From the NCBI GenBank assembly GCA_019359415.1, contig JAHHHH010000024.1, positions 19,909 through 83,908 of the forward strand: 64,000 bases of DNA, in the 5' to 3' direction. The first letter of the stretch is position 1. Every line of letters starts with the position of its first letter. The position numbers and the translations under genes were made by a program. Below, in pieces: positions 8,012-17,021 of the stretch. This DNA comes from Iphinoe sp. HA4291-MV1 (GTDB lineage: Bacteria > Cyanobacteriota > Cyanobacteriia > Cyanobacteriales > Nostocaceae). The notes beneath the pieces are model-generated. The model saw only the letters and a program-made list of their open reading frames with translations, was not told the origin of the DNA and made no database searches.

Positions 8012-9773
8012 CCTATATTTCGCCACAGCCAAAACCGTCAAAGTTAAAACTACTACAGAAACTAAACCTTCGTCCAGCTACGACTTCAGCAAATATACCA
8101 ACCAACTAATATCTCCCCAAGGACTAGCACTTGCTGGGGGAATATTAGCACTATTTCTCCTACAAATGTTTTCTCTTGGTAAGAAGGGCAAACTTGCTAC
8201 CAGCTATTGGGGTGGAGGAAAAGAAACAGCACGCGCCAAGAAAAAAGCCATCAAGCAAGTCACCTCCCCCAAGTGCGATAGCGCTAGTTTGTATATCGGA
8301 GTACATAAGTACAAGGGACAAAAACTACCTAAGGGGAGTGGGGGGACACCTATGTATGTACCCGATGTTCAAAGAGGTACAGCCGTCATTGGGGCACCTG
8401 GTAGCGGTAAATCCTTCTCGGCAATCAACCCCATGCTTTACTCAGCTATCGACCAAGGGTTTGGTATTGTTCTATACGACTTTAAGTACGCCAGCCAAGC
8501 CAAAATCGCCAGTTACGCAAAATCAAAAGGGTACGAAGTACACGTCTTTGCTCCGGGTTTTCCCGAATCTGAAGTATGCAACCCCATCGATTTCTTGCGC
8601 GACAGTAGCGATGCTGAAACTGCACGGCAGTTAGCTACAGTCATCAACAAAAACTTCCGTATGCTTGGTGGTGGAAACGAAGACGCATTCTTCGGTCCTG
8701 CGGGTGACCAGCTAACCCAAGCAATTCTCATGCTTACCAAAGAGTTTGGGGAGTTTGCTGATATCATGACCGCAGCAGCTATTCTCTCAAGCGAGAAGAT
8801 GGTCGAACGCTTGATGGCAGCAAGTCTTAATCCGTGGATACGGATAGCCTTCGGTCAATTATTTAGCTCCAGCGGAAGTGAAAAAACCATTGCAGGTATC
8901 GCTGGTACCGCCTCGCTCATGTTCACGCGCTTCATGGCAAAAAACACGCTTGGCTGCTTTGTCGGCAAGACTACCCTACCACTAGAGGTAGGCAAGAAAC
9001 AGATGATTATCTTCGGACTTGACCGCGAACGCCGGGATGCAGTTGGTCCGCTCATGACTTCAATTTTACATATGACCGTCGCCCGCAGTATTGCCAAAAA
9101 GAGGAAAGAAACTGGTCCACTTGTAGTTAGCGTTGATGAGCTGCCATCAATTTTTCTCCCAGACCTATTCAAATGGCTTAACGAATCCCGAAGTGAAGGA
9201 TTCTGCGGAATTCTCGGATGGCAGAACATGGGACAGTTGGAGAAAATTTATGGCAAGGAAATCTCAAAAGCAATCCTCGGTGCATGCGGTACCAAGTTTG
9301 TATTCAACCCAGGTGAAGAGGAATCTGCAAGAGTTTTTAGTGCTTACCTCGGTGAAGAGGAAATTAAATATAAGCAGAAATCCCGGTCAACTGGAGGGGG
9401 GAAAGCTTCAACATCTATCTCAGAACAAGAGAAAATTAAAAAGCTTTTTGAACCCGCCCAATTTCTCAAATTACCACCCGGAAAATGCGTATTTATCAAC
9501 CCTGCCTACGACAACAACAAGGAAGGTTCTGTACCAATCTTAAAAAGTATTAAAGTCCCAAAATATATCATCTCGTTAGAGTCAGAAAACGGGAACAATT
9601 GGGATAAACTTATCACAAAACTCGCTCGAAAAAGTACCCAAAAAAGACCAACTCAAGAAGACTTGGATATCAGAGTCAAAGAGGTAGACAAGCGTTTTCC
9701 CATTCCTCAAGCACCTGTACAAGCAGGAAATGCACCATTACCTGTGGATAGTTACAAAGAATTTTTCTCATGA
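8004..9773 (+). CDS. traD: VirD4/TraD-type coupling protein (T4CP) ATPase
   Basis: A 589-residue protein. It has one N-terminal transmembrane segment (about 38-55, GLALAGGILALFLLQMF), Walker A GAPGSGKSF at about 130-138 and Walker B VVSVDELPSIFL at about 373-384. A C-terminal RecA-like half has LGWQNMGQLEKIYGKE and CGTKFVFNPGEEESARVF, typical of TraD/VirD4/TraG ATPases. It docks the relaxase-DNA complex to the secretion channel and powers transfer from the inner membrane. Most T4CPs have two N-terminal helices; only one is evident here. The ATG overlaps a 14-codon ORF that owns the ribosome site. It belongs functionally with the relaxase at 51046. Confidence 0.92.
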   Translation: MYNLYFATAKTVKVKTTTETKPSSSYDFSKYTNQLISPQGLALAGGILALFLLQMFSLGKKGKLATSYWGGGKETARAKKKAIKQVTSPKCDSASLYIGVHKYKGQKLPKGSGGTPMYVPDVQRGTAVIGAPGSGKSFSAINPMLYSAIDQGFGIVLYDFKYASQAKIASYAKSKGYEVHVFAPGFPESEVCNPIDFLRDSSDAETARQLATVINKNFRMLGGGNEDAFFGPAGDQLTQAILMLTKEFGEFADIMTAAAILSSEKMVERLMAASLNPWIRIAFGQLFSSSGSEKTIAGIAGTASLMFTRFMAKNTLGCFVGKTTLPLEVGKKQMIIFGLDRERRDAVGPLMTSILHMTVARSIAKKRKETGPLVVSVDELPSIFLPDLFKWLNESRSEGFCGILGWQNMGQLEKIYGKEISKAILGACGTKFVFNPGEEESARVFSAYLGEEEIKYKQKSRSTGGGKASTSISEQEKIKKLFEPAQFLKLPPGKCVFINPAYDNNKEGSVPILKSIKVPKYIISLESENGNNWDKLITKLARKSTQKRPTQEDLDIRVKEVDKRFPIPQAPVQAGNAPLPVDSYKEFFS

Positions 9774-9826
9774 TTTCTACACCCGGAAAAGAAGAAGTTA
9801 GTAAGTATAAAAACTTCCGTATATGA
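9770..9826 (+). CDS. Tiny ORF overlapping the T4CP stop (doubtful)
   Basis: ATG overlaps the T4CP stop as ATGA and reads MISTPGKEEVSKYKNFRI in 18 codons. The overlap is operon-like, but the frame is too short to judge. It could be the leftover 5' end of a deleted downstream gene. Confidence 0.2.
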   Translation: MISTPGKEEVSKYKNFRI

Positions 9827-10243
9827 AATTAACAATTTATCTCTAATCTACAAAAACCTGATTTTTATAATATTCTACGGGAGCAAAGCGAAAAAGTGAG
9901 TCCAGAAAATTAGTAACTTAAGTCACCTATATGGTTAGCGATTACGCAGAGCGCAGACGCCAGAGGCGTATCGCTAGTCAAAAACCATGATAAATAGCGA
10001 ATCTTGGCTCAGGTTATTGACAATTAAAAGTGATAATTGAGAACCAAAATCTGATCTCACCAAATCGCGTTGCTCCCGTATTCTACTCTCTCACTACAAC
10101 CGCAAGAATTCGCATAATATTTATAGCAATTAATTTTACCAATATGGAGCTAAAGCATTATTACTAATCATTATATTTGATAACCAGTTAGTATTCGTTA
10201 GATACCAAAAGTCAGTACTGTTCGATAGATTACCAACACCACC
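9827..10243. repeat. Intergenic region with inverted repeats, no gene
   Basis: No coding sequence seen. It contains a Nostoc-type palindrome at about 9938-9977 (AGCGATTACGC ... GAGGCGTATCGCT). It also holds a separated inverted pair: TTCTACGGGAGCAA near 9875 and TTGCTCCCGTATTC near 10070, which share 11 complementary bases. The last 100 bases are A+T-rich and probably hold the promoter of the next gene. Confidence 0.5.
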
Positions 10244-12766
10244 ATGTTTGACCCGCAGCAACAACGAATAGCAGATAATTATCTTCAAGTAGCTGATACT
10301 GCTGGTAAAGCAGCCTTGGAATTAGCCAAAATCCTGATTAACACTTTTAAAAAGATTCAAGAAATACTTAAAGAACGGGAAGAAATAGATAAAATCGCAG
10401 TCGAGGTTGGCAAGGATACTTACAACCTCGTACCTGATGAATCTACCTCTGGGGCTTACAAATGGGAAAAGGTAGATTTAAACCAGGAGGTAGGTAGTAG
10501 AGACACAGTAGTCTTCATGCCGGATATGTACATGGATAATGTACAGTACAGCATGACAGTTGAATATAATACACAAAACGAACCTAGCGAATATCAAGCA
10601 CAAACTATCGCCGCCCTAATTATACAAAATGTACCTGATTTAGGTGATAATTACACCACAGATTACGAACCAGCTATCAAGATAACTGCCTATACTGAAT
10701 CAGGCGAGAAAACTGTCATTTACGAACAAGATTCAAAAGGTAAATGCCGAATAAACTTAGTCACAGAAAATCTCTCTCAAAATGAAATTATAGATGTAGC
10801 TTACGAACCAATCGTAAAGCTACTACCTCCTTCATCTGATATCATTCAAACTTACCAATATCCCATTTTTTTAGAAGATAATAGTAATTTCCAGCATGAA
10901 TGTAACGTAAATAATCAGTTCTTTAATATTCTAAAAAACCAACTCAAACATCTATCAATAGCAGCAAATGATATGTCATCGGAAGTTTTAAATAATAACA
11001 AAATTGAAGAATACGCAACAGATTTAATGACTACTGATGCCAACGATATTCAATCATTAAGATATACTCCAATAGAAGATGTACCGCCGTCAGAAGAGAC
11101 AGTTGTGTTTTTAGAAGATATAGATATTAGCAATCCTCCAGATTTTGATGCACCAGATGAAGATGAGGAAATTATTGTGGTCATTCAGAATAATGAGGAA
11201 GCAGAATTAATAGATAATACTGGTGCAACATTTATATCAGAATCAAGTAATCAGATAGATAACCAACCTTCAAGTATTGAAAATCCTAACTCCATAGTAT
11301 TAACCATATCAGAGAAAGCCGAAGAGAAGTTTGAAGAATTTGTCATCAACAATCTTCAGGAAGAGGTAGAAAATCAAGAAAATTCTACTTTAGAAGAAAT
11401 AAAAGTTACTAATAATAGAAAACCTATTGAGGAAGAAGAAAGCCCAAGCAGAACTCCCAAAAGAGAAAATTTGGAGGAAGAAGAACAATATGCTAGTCAA
11501 TATACTTACCAACAAGCAGCCAACTCCGGGGGAGTAGAACCGCAAGCGCAACAGTGGACACGTCAAGTAGAAGTACCAGTATACGAGATAAAAAACAAAC
11601 AAGCAGAAAAAGAACGTTACAATGGCGAAAACAAAGATATTGCCCAAGCTGCAACCGAAATGTTGAAAAAATATGGCACCATCGAGCAAGATGGTTCTCG
11701 TATTTACAGAAGTGATGCTTTTGTAATTCGGCAAGAAGGGGATACCATCAGCGTCCACCGCCGCAGTGACGAACTTCAGGGTTGGAACAACTCCTTGATG
11801 GAGTTCAAACCCGGTAAGGCAAACAAAGAACCCAAAATCACCAAACAGCCTAAAGAAATGTTAGGGGTAGAACGTCAGGAATTCTTGATGGTAAACGAAC
11901 ACCTCCAGGATAAGGGTAGACTACCCGACTTGAATTCTTCAGATATCCGAGATGTGGCAAATACACTTGGTTCTCTTGCGCCTGCTGGTACTATCAAAAC
12001 TCTTGAGGTATTCAAACAAAACGAGATGTTGGATACTCTCAACAACATACTCCTGACAGCAGGGAAGGATGAACTCGCCGTAGGAGAATTTACCATTAAA
12101 CGCACCCGTGACCCTGAAGGAAAAAAAGCCAGCCTGCAACTATTTAAAACCACCGAGGACAAGGGAATTCAGGAATTGGTCAAGTTCGACTTAACCAAAA
12201 CTGAGGAGGGCATAAAAAAAGAAGTCGCCAAGATGAATATCAGCGACTATGACATCAACCAAGTGAAGTTTCTTGCCCAACAGCAACGCAAACTCAATCT
12301 TGAACAGATATTTGACGGCGGACAAACAGCACAGGCGCAACAACCCCCCACTCCCCAACCTCAACAAATCCAAAGTGCAGGTGATATCCCTGTCAAGGTT
12401 CACCCGTACACTGCTCAAGAATGGGCAGAGATAACAAGAAAGGGTGGTCCCGCCTGGGGAGGGGCTATCAATCAAGGCAATGAAGAAATCCTACAAAAGC
12501 TGAAAGACAATGATGGCAAGCTACCCATTGCCGACCAGCGGGAAATGTACCTCAAAATCATGACCCACAAAACAAACGAGGCAGAAAATCTTGGGGAAAG
12601 CATCATTGAATTTACCCCCCTCAAATACATTATGCAGGACTTGCAGCAATGGCGGGCTGAAGAAATCAAACAGCAGTTTACCCCCACTCAAGTTGTTGGC
12701 TCCTCCCAAAGGCAAACAGTTGTCGCTGCTGCACCCAAAAGGAAATCAAGAGGGATAGAGATTTGA
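10244..12766 (+). CDS. Large acidic plasmid protein, function unknown
   Basis: An 840-residue protein I do not recognise. Residues 1-60 form a charged helix. The middle (about 60-420) is strongly acidic and low in complexity. A conserved-looking half follows (about 460-840). It contains AATEMLKKYGTIEQDGSRIY, then RSDAFVIRQEGDTISVHRRS, a short helix-plus-strands module that resembles segments at the C-termini of the relaxase (51046-52695), the 2117-residue protein and the 239-residue protein. A Gln/Pro-rich linker (about 685-715) separates a last helical domain from a basic tail, PKRKSRGIEI. No signal peptide or membrane segment, so it is cytoplasmic. Sharing a module with the relaxase suggests a role in DNA processing for transfer; this is inference. 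Confidence 0.7.
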   Translation: MFDPQQQRIADNYLQVADTAGKAALELAKILINTFKKIQEILKEREEIDKIAVEVGKDTYNLVPDESTSGAYKWEKVDLNQEVGSRDTVVFMPDMYMDNVQYSMTVEYNTQNEPSEYQAQTIAALIIQNVPDLGDNYTTDYEPAIKITAYTESGEKTVIYEQDSKGKCRINLVTENLSQNEIIDVAYEPIVKLLPPSSDIIQTYQYPIFLEDNSNFQHECNVNNQFFNILKNQLKHLSIAANDMSSEVLNNNKIEEYATDLMTTDANDIQSLRYTPIEDVPPSEETVVFLEDIDISNPPDFDAPDEDEEIIVVIQNNEEAELIDNTGATFISESSNQIDNQPSSIENPNSIVLTISEKAEEKFEEFVINNLQEEVENQENSTLEEIKVTNNRKPIEEEESPSRTPKRENLEEEEQYASQYTYQQAANSGGVEPQAQQWTRQVEVPVYEIKNKQAEKERYNGENKDIAQAATEMLKKYGTIEQDGSRIYRSDAFVIRQEGDTISVHRRSDELQGWNNSLMEFKPGKANKEPKITKQPKEMLGVERQEFLMVNEHLQDKGRLPDLNSSDIRDVANTLGSLAPAGTIKTLEVFKQNEMLDTLNNILLTAGKDELAVGEFTIKRTRDPEGKKASLQLFKTTEDKGIQELVKFDLTKTEEGIKKEVAKMNISDYDINQVKFLAQQQRKLNLEQIFDGGQTAQAQQPPTPQPQQIQSAGDIPVKVHPYTAQEWAEITRKGGPAWGGAINQGNEEILQKLKDNDGKLPIADQREMYLKIMTHKTNEAENLGESIIEFTPLKYIMQDLQQWRAEEIKQQFTPTQVVGSSQRQTVVAAAPKRKSRGIEI

Positions 12767-12865
12767 CCATAAAGAACCAGCACGCCTACATTTCTATCAA
12801 GAAGATTGTCCTCTAGTTAACCATATTTTTACATAAGCTAAATCTTTAAAGAAATATTACTAAAT

Positions 12866-13681
12866 ATGCGTCGTCGAACTATTGACATTGGAGAAAAGTT
12901 TGGTTATTGGCAAGTCATTGAAAATAAAGGGACAGAAATACTATGCCAGTGTACAGCATGTGGAACAAGAAGAGAAGTATTTAAGTTTAATCTTCTCAAC
13001 GGCAAAACAAAAAGCTGTGGATGCATTAAAAAAGGAAACCTTTTAGAAATAGGAAAAACCTTCGGCAAGTTAACAGTAATTGATAACCAAGAAATACAAC
13101 AAGCAGGTAGATTTGTAAAAGTTTTAGTACTTTGTAGCTGCGGAACTGAGAAATATGTCTATAAGCATAGCTTAATTGCTGGTAATACCCTAAGCTGTGG
13201 CTGTGGAAGAAAGAAGCCGATCAAAATAACAAGCAAAAACCCAAGAGAATACCACTCATGGAACTATATTAAACAAGTTTGTTATAACAAGAAACACCCC
13301 TTTTATAAAAAACATGGCGGTTGTGGAATCGAAGTACATCCAGATTGGAAAGATAATTTTAACCAATTCTTTTTAGATATGGGAACCGCTCCCAATAATA
13401 CAATTATCGCCCGTATCGATCCCAGTGGGAATTATGCACCTGGTAATTGTTTTTGGAGCAACCGCAAAAAATATTGGCAAGAACTCGAACGAGCAGAAAT
13501 CAACAAATTTCTCAAAAGCTTTTACACCAGTACAGGTCAAGACAAAAAGGTAAAGATATCTGAATCAACTATTCGCCTGATACTACTGGAACACATGAAC
13601 GGGGAGGCCAATATAAACAACATTGCTCGCAAATTTAACATCTCTAAAGATGATGTATTAAATATAATTATTAATATTTGA
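12866..13681 (+). CDS. HNH/AP2-like phage-type DNA-binding protein with two zinc modules
   Basis: 271 residues. The N-terminal half is a tandem pair of GxxFGxxxVI...CxCxxCG...SCGC modules (about 8-53 and 61-115), each able to bind zinc. The C-terminal half matches the domain seen in many phage homing-endonuclease-like proteins: W..IKQVCYN, Y.KHGGCGIEVHPDW, FFLDMG, ARIDPSGNYAPGNCFW, with WSNRKKY where phage versions have WATRKEQ. The tail (about 228-271) resembles a helix-turn-helix, INNIARKFNISKDDVLN. It may be a selfish endonuclease or a regulator derived from one. Metal-binding residues of a classical HNH are incomplete, so nuclease activity is uncertain. Confidence 0.7.
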   Translation: MRRRTIDIGEKFGYWQVIENKGTEILCQCTACGTRREVFKFNLLNGKTKSCGCIKKGNLLEIGKTFGKLTVIDNQEIQQAGRFVKVLVLCSCGTEKYVYKHSLIAGNTLSCGCGRKKPIKITSKNPREYHSWNYIKQVCYNKKHPFYKKHGGCGIEVHPDWKDNFNQFFLDMGTAPNNTIIARIDPSGNYAPGNCFWSNRKKYWQELERAEINKFLKSFYTSTGQDKKVKISESTIRLILLEHMNGEANINNIARKFNISKDDVLNIIINI

Positions 13682-13882
13682 TACTCGCCGATCTTCAAGT
13701 ACGGGAATTCTGTAGAAGCTTATTATGAAAGTTCACTATCAAGAAGACCTATCAGTAGCGCGTCATTAACATTGTTTGTCATGATTCGTCTATTTCGTGA
13801 GATTCGCCTTTTTCTGCCATTGCGCCTGTTTCTTTGTACGTTATATACTTAAACAAGATGGCAATTCTAAAAGACAAAACCT
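13682..13882 (+). promoter_or_regulatory. Promoter region of the antitoxin-toxin pair
   Basis: No gene. A sigma70-like promoter is plausible: TTGCGC at 13820-13825 and TATATA at 13842-13847 with a 16-base spacer, about 35 bases before the antitoxin start. No clear Shine-Dalgarno precedes the ATG at 13883. Confidence 0.4.
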
Positions 13883-14347
13883 ATGGCTACGCTTCGCCCA
13901 CCTGATCCTCTCATCCCTACTCCCGAAGTCGCTACTATGGCTGAAGCGGCGTTGTATTCTCTGGGACAATTCCTTGACAATCCGCCCGACAAGATAACCC
14001 TCGCGGTCATCGAACCGCCTCTTGCGAACACGGAAATCACTCTTAATGGCGACATGTTTCGGCTTGTAACCGAAGTCCTAAAGACGATCAGCAAAGGACA
14101 TCCGGTCACCATCCTACCTCTACAGGCAGAACTCTCGACACAGGAAGCCGCTGATATACTCAACGTCTCACGTCCCTATTTAGTCAAACTACTTGACGAA
14201 GGAACAATCCCTTCTCGTAAAGTAGGAGTCTATCGGCGAGTACTCGCCTCTGATGTTTTACAGTATAAGCAACAGAACGAAGCAGCTCGTCATCAAGCGC
14301 TCGACGAGTTGACAAAACAGGCACAGGAACTCGACATGGGATATTAA
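13883..14347 (+). CDS. Excisionase-type HTH antitoxin
   Basis: 154 residues. The C-terminal half contains an excisionase-family winged helix: LSTQEAADILNVSRPYLVKL then LDEGTIPSRKVGVYRRV. The N-terminal half (about 1-75) is a helical/beta region likely to bind the toxin. Its stop TAA overlaps an ATG and lies four bases before the PIN toxin start, the standard antitoxin-toxin order. Antitoxins of this type neutralise PIN RNases and autorepress their promoter through the HTH. The pair is richer in G+C than its neighbours and uses different codons (CTC, CGT, ACG), which points to recent transfer from a non-cyanobacterial source. Confidence 0.82.
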   Translation: MATLRPPDPLIPTPEVATMAEAALYSLGQFLDNPPDKITLAVIEPPLANTEITLNGDMFRLVTEVLKTISKGHPVTILPLQAELSTQEAADILNVSRPYLVKLLDEGTIPSRKVGVYRRVLASDVLQYKQQNEAARHQALDELTKQAQELDMGY

Positions 14348-14350
14348 TGG

Positions 14351-14911
14351 ATGTCTGTTGCCGTTGCCCTTCTCGATGCGTGCGTGCTGTATCCTGCTCC
14401 TCTGCGCGACTTTCTTATGCGTCTTGCCACCACTGGTAGTTACAAGCCACGTTGGTCGGCAATGATACACGATGAATGGATACGTAACGTCCGTGCAAAT
14501 CGACCTGACCTCTCACTCGCATACTTGGAACGCACGCGCACCTTAATGGATTTGCATGTGAAGGATGCGCTTGTGGAGGGGTACGAAACGATCATTCCTA
14601 CGCTGTCACTGCCAGATGCCGATGATCGCCATATCCTTGCAGCCGCAATCGTCGGTCAGTGCGACACCATCATTACCTTCAATTTGAAAGATTTTCCTCA
14701 AGAGACGTTAGCGCCCTATCGGATTGAGGCTATACATCCTGATGTGTTTGTCATGCGCTGCATTGAAGTATCTCTGGATGCAGTGCATCGTACGGTACTC
14801 CGACAGCAACAAGCGCTCAAAAATCCGACAAAGACACTTGAGGAGGTGTTGTCAGCACTGGAACGGACGTCAGGAGTCAGAATGGCTCCTGTACAACTGG
14901 CGGATGAGTAA
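14351..14911 (+). CDS. PIN-domain toxin RNase
   Basis: 186 residues with the PIN acidic residues: VALLDACVLYP (first Asp about residue 9), IHDEWIRNV, and LPDADDRHILAAAIVGQCDT followed by IITFNLKDFP. The last two motifs hold the other metal-binding Asp residues. PIN toxins are Mg-dependent endoribonucleases acting in the cytoplasm. The start at 14351 is four bases after the antitoxin stop; another ATG at 14347 opens a different, useless frame. The pair is probably a plasmid or island maintenance module. All catalytic positions look intact. Confidence 0.82.
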   Translation: MSVAVALLDACVLYPAPLRDFLMRLATTGSYKPRWSAMIHDEWIRNVRANRPDLSLAYLERTRTLMDLHVKDALVEGYETIIPTLSLPDADDRHILAAAIVGQCDTIITFNLKDFPQETLAPYRIEAIHPDVFVMRCIEVSLDAVHRTVLRQQQALKNPTKTLEEVLSALERTSGVRMAPVQLADE

Positions 14912-15249
14912 AGGGGTTCAAATCCCCACCGTCTACACGGGAGCCAGTACTGCAGGAGGGTTTCCCTCACTTGGTATCTGGAGTTGTCTACAATTGGTTT
15001 GGTGCTGCACCGATCCAATCATATTGCTGAATTCTGTTAGCGTAGCGGGGCGTTGGCGCAGCCTCTGGGATAGGAGAAGCCCATTCTGTCTTCTGACCTC
15101 TTCTTCAATTACAAAAAATAAGAAAATGAAACTATGTTGAAAATTTAAATCTGAAAAATTAACAGAATAAATGTAATACTAACTAACATAAATTAAACCA
15201 CTACTAGTAACTAACGTTGACCAAAATCAAAAGTATTTTGGTTAGTGTT
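14912..15249. repeat. Intergenic region with repeat and a tRNA T-arm-like string
   Basis: No gene. At 14913-14927 GGGGTTCAAATCCCC looks exactly like a tRNA T-stem-loop and is followed by ACCGTCTACA, but no other tRNA parts exist upstream. It could be a tRNA-derived attachment site marking the end of the imported toxin cassette. Positions 14951-14966 (GCAGGAGGGTTTCCCT) and 15040-15085 are Nostoc dispersed repeats. The last 100 bases are A+T-rich. Confidence 0.45.
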
Positions 15250-15993
15250 ATGTACGTAGAATTAGTTCCTGACTGCGAGCAATCACCTCAAAAATTCCAA
15301 ATTATTTATGCGCCGACATATTTACTTTTAGATACAAATTATAAGTTGGGTGATTATATCCCTGCATCAGATATTTATCTAATCGTTAATCATGCAGTAA
15401 GTTTAGGGTATCAAGTGAAAATATGCCCTAATTTAAAGAAAAAGATTCAATATCCTTTACCTGCTATCAGCGATGAACTAGCTGATTTAATGATTGATTA
15501 TCCATCAGATTTAAAAATGCGAACCAATGGAATGGTTTTTGAGCAAAGAGCATATTTAATGTCTAAATGCCATTACGAAGTATGTCAGGATACGGAATCA
15601 AAAACCCTCCTCAAGGAAGCCGAGTATTGGCTGGTAAATTATGCGCGAGAAGTTATCACCCAAGAGTGTAACTACTTGCCAGACATACTTACTAAGCTTG
15701 ATGATCCAGTTGTTAGGTCAATGGCAATAAATACTCTCATGGTCTGGCAACCTAACTGGAAAAAAGCTATCTCCCAGCATGCAGGAAGCAAGTTTGAAGC
15801 AGGTAATAATGAGTTCGAGGTCATCAGCTACTATCACAATCAAGAGAAAAAGGGGAGGGAGGGAGTAATGGTACTGTGCAGGGTAACAAAAACCATGAAT
15901 AACTACCTCGAATTCCCCACATTCCCTCTCAATACAAACTGCACTCTTGGTACTTATCAAGTAGAAAATGCTCTTAACCAACGATTGGCTTAA
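15250..15993 (+). CDS. Hypothetical protein upstream of the PrimPol/PRTRC cassette
   Basis: About 247 residues from ATG 15250; the frame opens at TTG 15217. I do not recognise it. The N-terminal half (YVELVPDCEQSPQKFQIIYA, VNHAVSLGYQVKICPNL) alternates strands and helices. Residues about 125-170 contain LDDPVVRSMAINTLMVWQPN, helical. No signal peptide, membrane segment or catalytic motif is evident. It runs in the same direction as the primase gene but is separated from it by about 70 bases. Confidence 0.6.
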   Translation: MYVELVPDCEQSPQKFQIIYAPTYLLLDTNYKLGDYIPASDIYLIVNHAVSLGYQVKICPNLKKKIQYPLPAISDELADLMIDYPSDLKMRTNGMVFEQRAYLMSKCHYEVCQDTESKTLLKEAEYWLVNYAREVITQECNYLPDILTKLDDPVVRSMAINTLMVWQPNWKKAISQHAGSKFEAGNNEFEVISYYHNQEKKGREGVMVLCRVTKTMNNYLEFPTFPLNTNCTLGTYQVENALNQRLA

Positions 15994-16064
15994 AACATAG
16001 AGCAGGTAGTTATAACTGCTTGCTCCAACACTATAAAGTTAACTATTAAGAATCGAATGAAATC

Positions 16065-17021
16065 ATGCACGCCCAGGCACGTAAAATAATCTCGTCCCTG
16101 GAAACACTACCCGATATATGGCGAATTATACCCACCTTCGGCAAACGCCCTCTAGGAGGAAAACAATGGCAACATAAAACTTATTCCCCCAAACAGCTAC
16201 AAGCCGAACTCATTCGTACTAGATGCAAAATTTGGTCGGGGAAAAGGTATATACACGCGACTGGTGTTGCTATTGTTTGCGGTAACTATGATCCCCAAGG
16301 GCACATCGTTGCTATTGACTGCGACGGACCACGCGCTTGGGGTCAAATCCTGATCCTCAACAAAAAACTCGAAGAGGATGAAATGGAGAAAATTTCTCCC
16401 CAAAAGTTATACGAAGGCGCACTCACTTACCTCCCGCCGACAGTCGCCTTTACCTCTGGAGGCGAATATAAGCGCCAGCTTCTCTACCTAATCCCCGGAA
16501 ACTCATCAATCACCTCCAGCAAAATCTCAAACCTAGAGTTCAGAGGCAAAAATCATGCCTCAGTTCTACCTCCTTCCTATCACCCAGAAGGAAGATACTA
16601 CCAGTGGGTTTCCGGTTGCAGTCCTCAAGAAAAGCAAGTTGCGATCGCACCAGATTGGGTAATAGCCCAAATGTTATTAAAGCAGAAGAAAGAAAGGTTA
16701 ATCAGCTTTCCACAAGAAAAATACAACCGCAGAGATAGGCGAGACAAATACATCAACTTATACCCAAACATCGAAACCAGTATCCAAGCTGCACTCACAT
16801 TCTTAGAAGTTATCCATCCCCGATTTGCTTCGGACTACACAAGCTGGATTCAAATTGGAATGGCACTCAAGTCAGTCAGCCCTATCTTACTCGACGCTTG
16901 GGACCGATGGAGTCAGCTGTCACCCAAATACAAACCAGGAGAGTGTGCCTACAAATGGCAGTCTTTCCGCAGAACGGGCATTACCATTCGTACCCTCGTA
17001 AAATTTGCTAACCTTTCATGA
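16065..17021 (+). CDS. PrimPol-type primase with PriCT-2 domain
   Basis: 318 residues. The N-terminal part fits the bifunctional primase-polymerase (Prim-Pol/AEP) domain of plasmids. VAIVCGNYDPQGHIVAIDCD provides the catalytic DxD (about Asp84 and Asp86), and VAFTSGGEYKRQLLYLIP the following strand and basic residues. LEFRGKNHASVLPPSYHPEG is the third conserved block. The C-terminal 75 residues match PriCT-2: LEVIHPRFASDYTSWIQIGM, then DRWSQLSPKYKPGECAYKW. There is no fused helicase, so a separate helicase, perhaps the one at 48262, would be needed. It likely primes plasmid or transferred single-stranded DNA. The stop overlaps the next ATG (ATGA at 17018), so it is co-translated with the PRTRC genes. 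Confidence 0.85.
   Translation: MHAQARKIISSLETLPDIWRIIPTFGKRPLGGKQWQHKTYSPKQLQAELIRTRCKIWSGKRYIHATGVAIVCGNYDPQGHIVAIDCDGPRAWGQILILNKKLEEDEMEKISPQKLYEGALTYLPPTVAFTSGGEYKRQLLYLIPGNSSITSSKISNLEFRGKNHASVLPPSYHPEGRYYQWVSGCSPQEKQVAIAPDWVIAQMLLKQKKERLISFPQEKYNRRDRRDKYINLYPNIETSIQAALTFLEVIHPRFASDYTSWIQIGMALKSVSPILLDAWDRWSQLSPKYKPGECAYKWQSFRRTGITIRTLVKFANLS

Noticed and set aside
11390-11758. 122-codon minus-strand frame, Phe-rich and membrane-like
   Set aside because: Antisense of a Glu/Lys-rich coding stretch (GAA/AAA read backwards gives Phe), not a real membrane protein.
14913-14938. tRNA gene suggested by GGGGTTCAAATCCCC
   Set aside because: Only a T-arm and acceptor-like strand are present; no anticodon, D-arm or matching 5' acceptor upstream. 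Kept only as a possible attachment-site scar.
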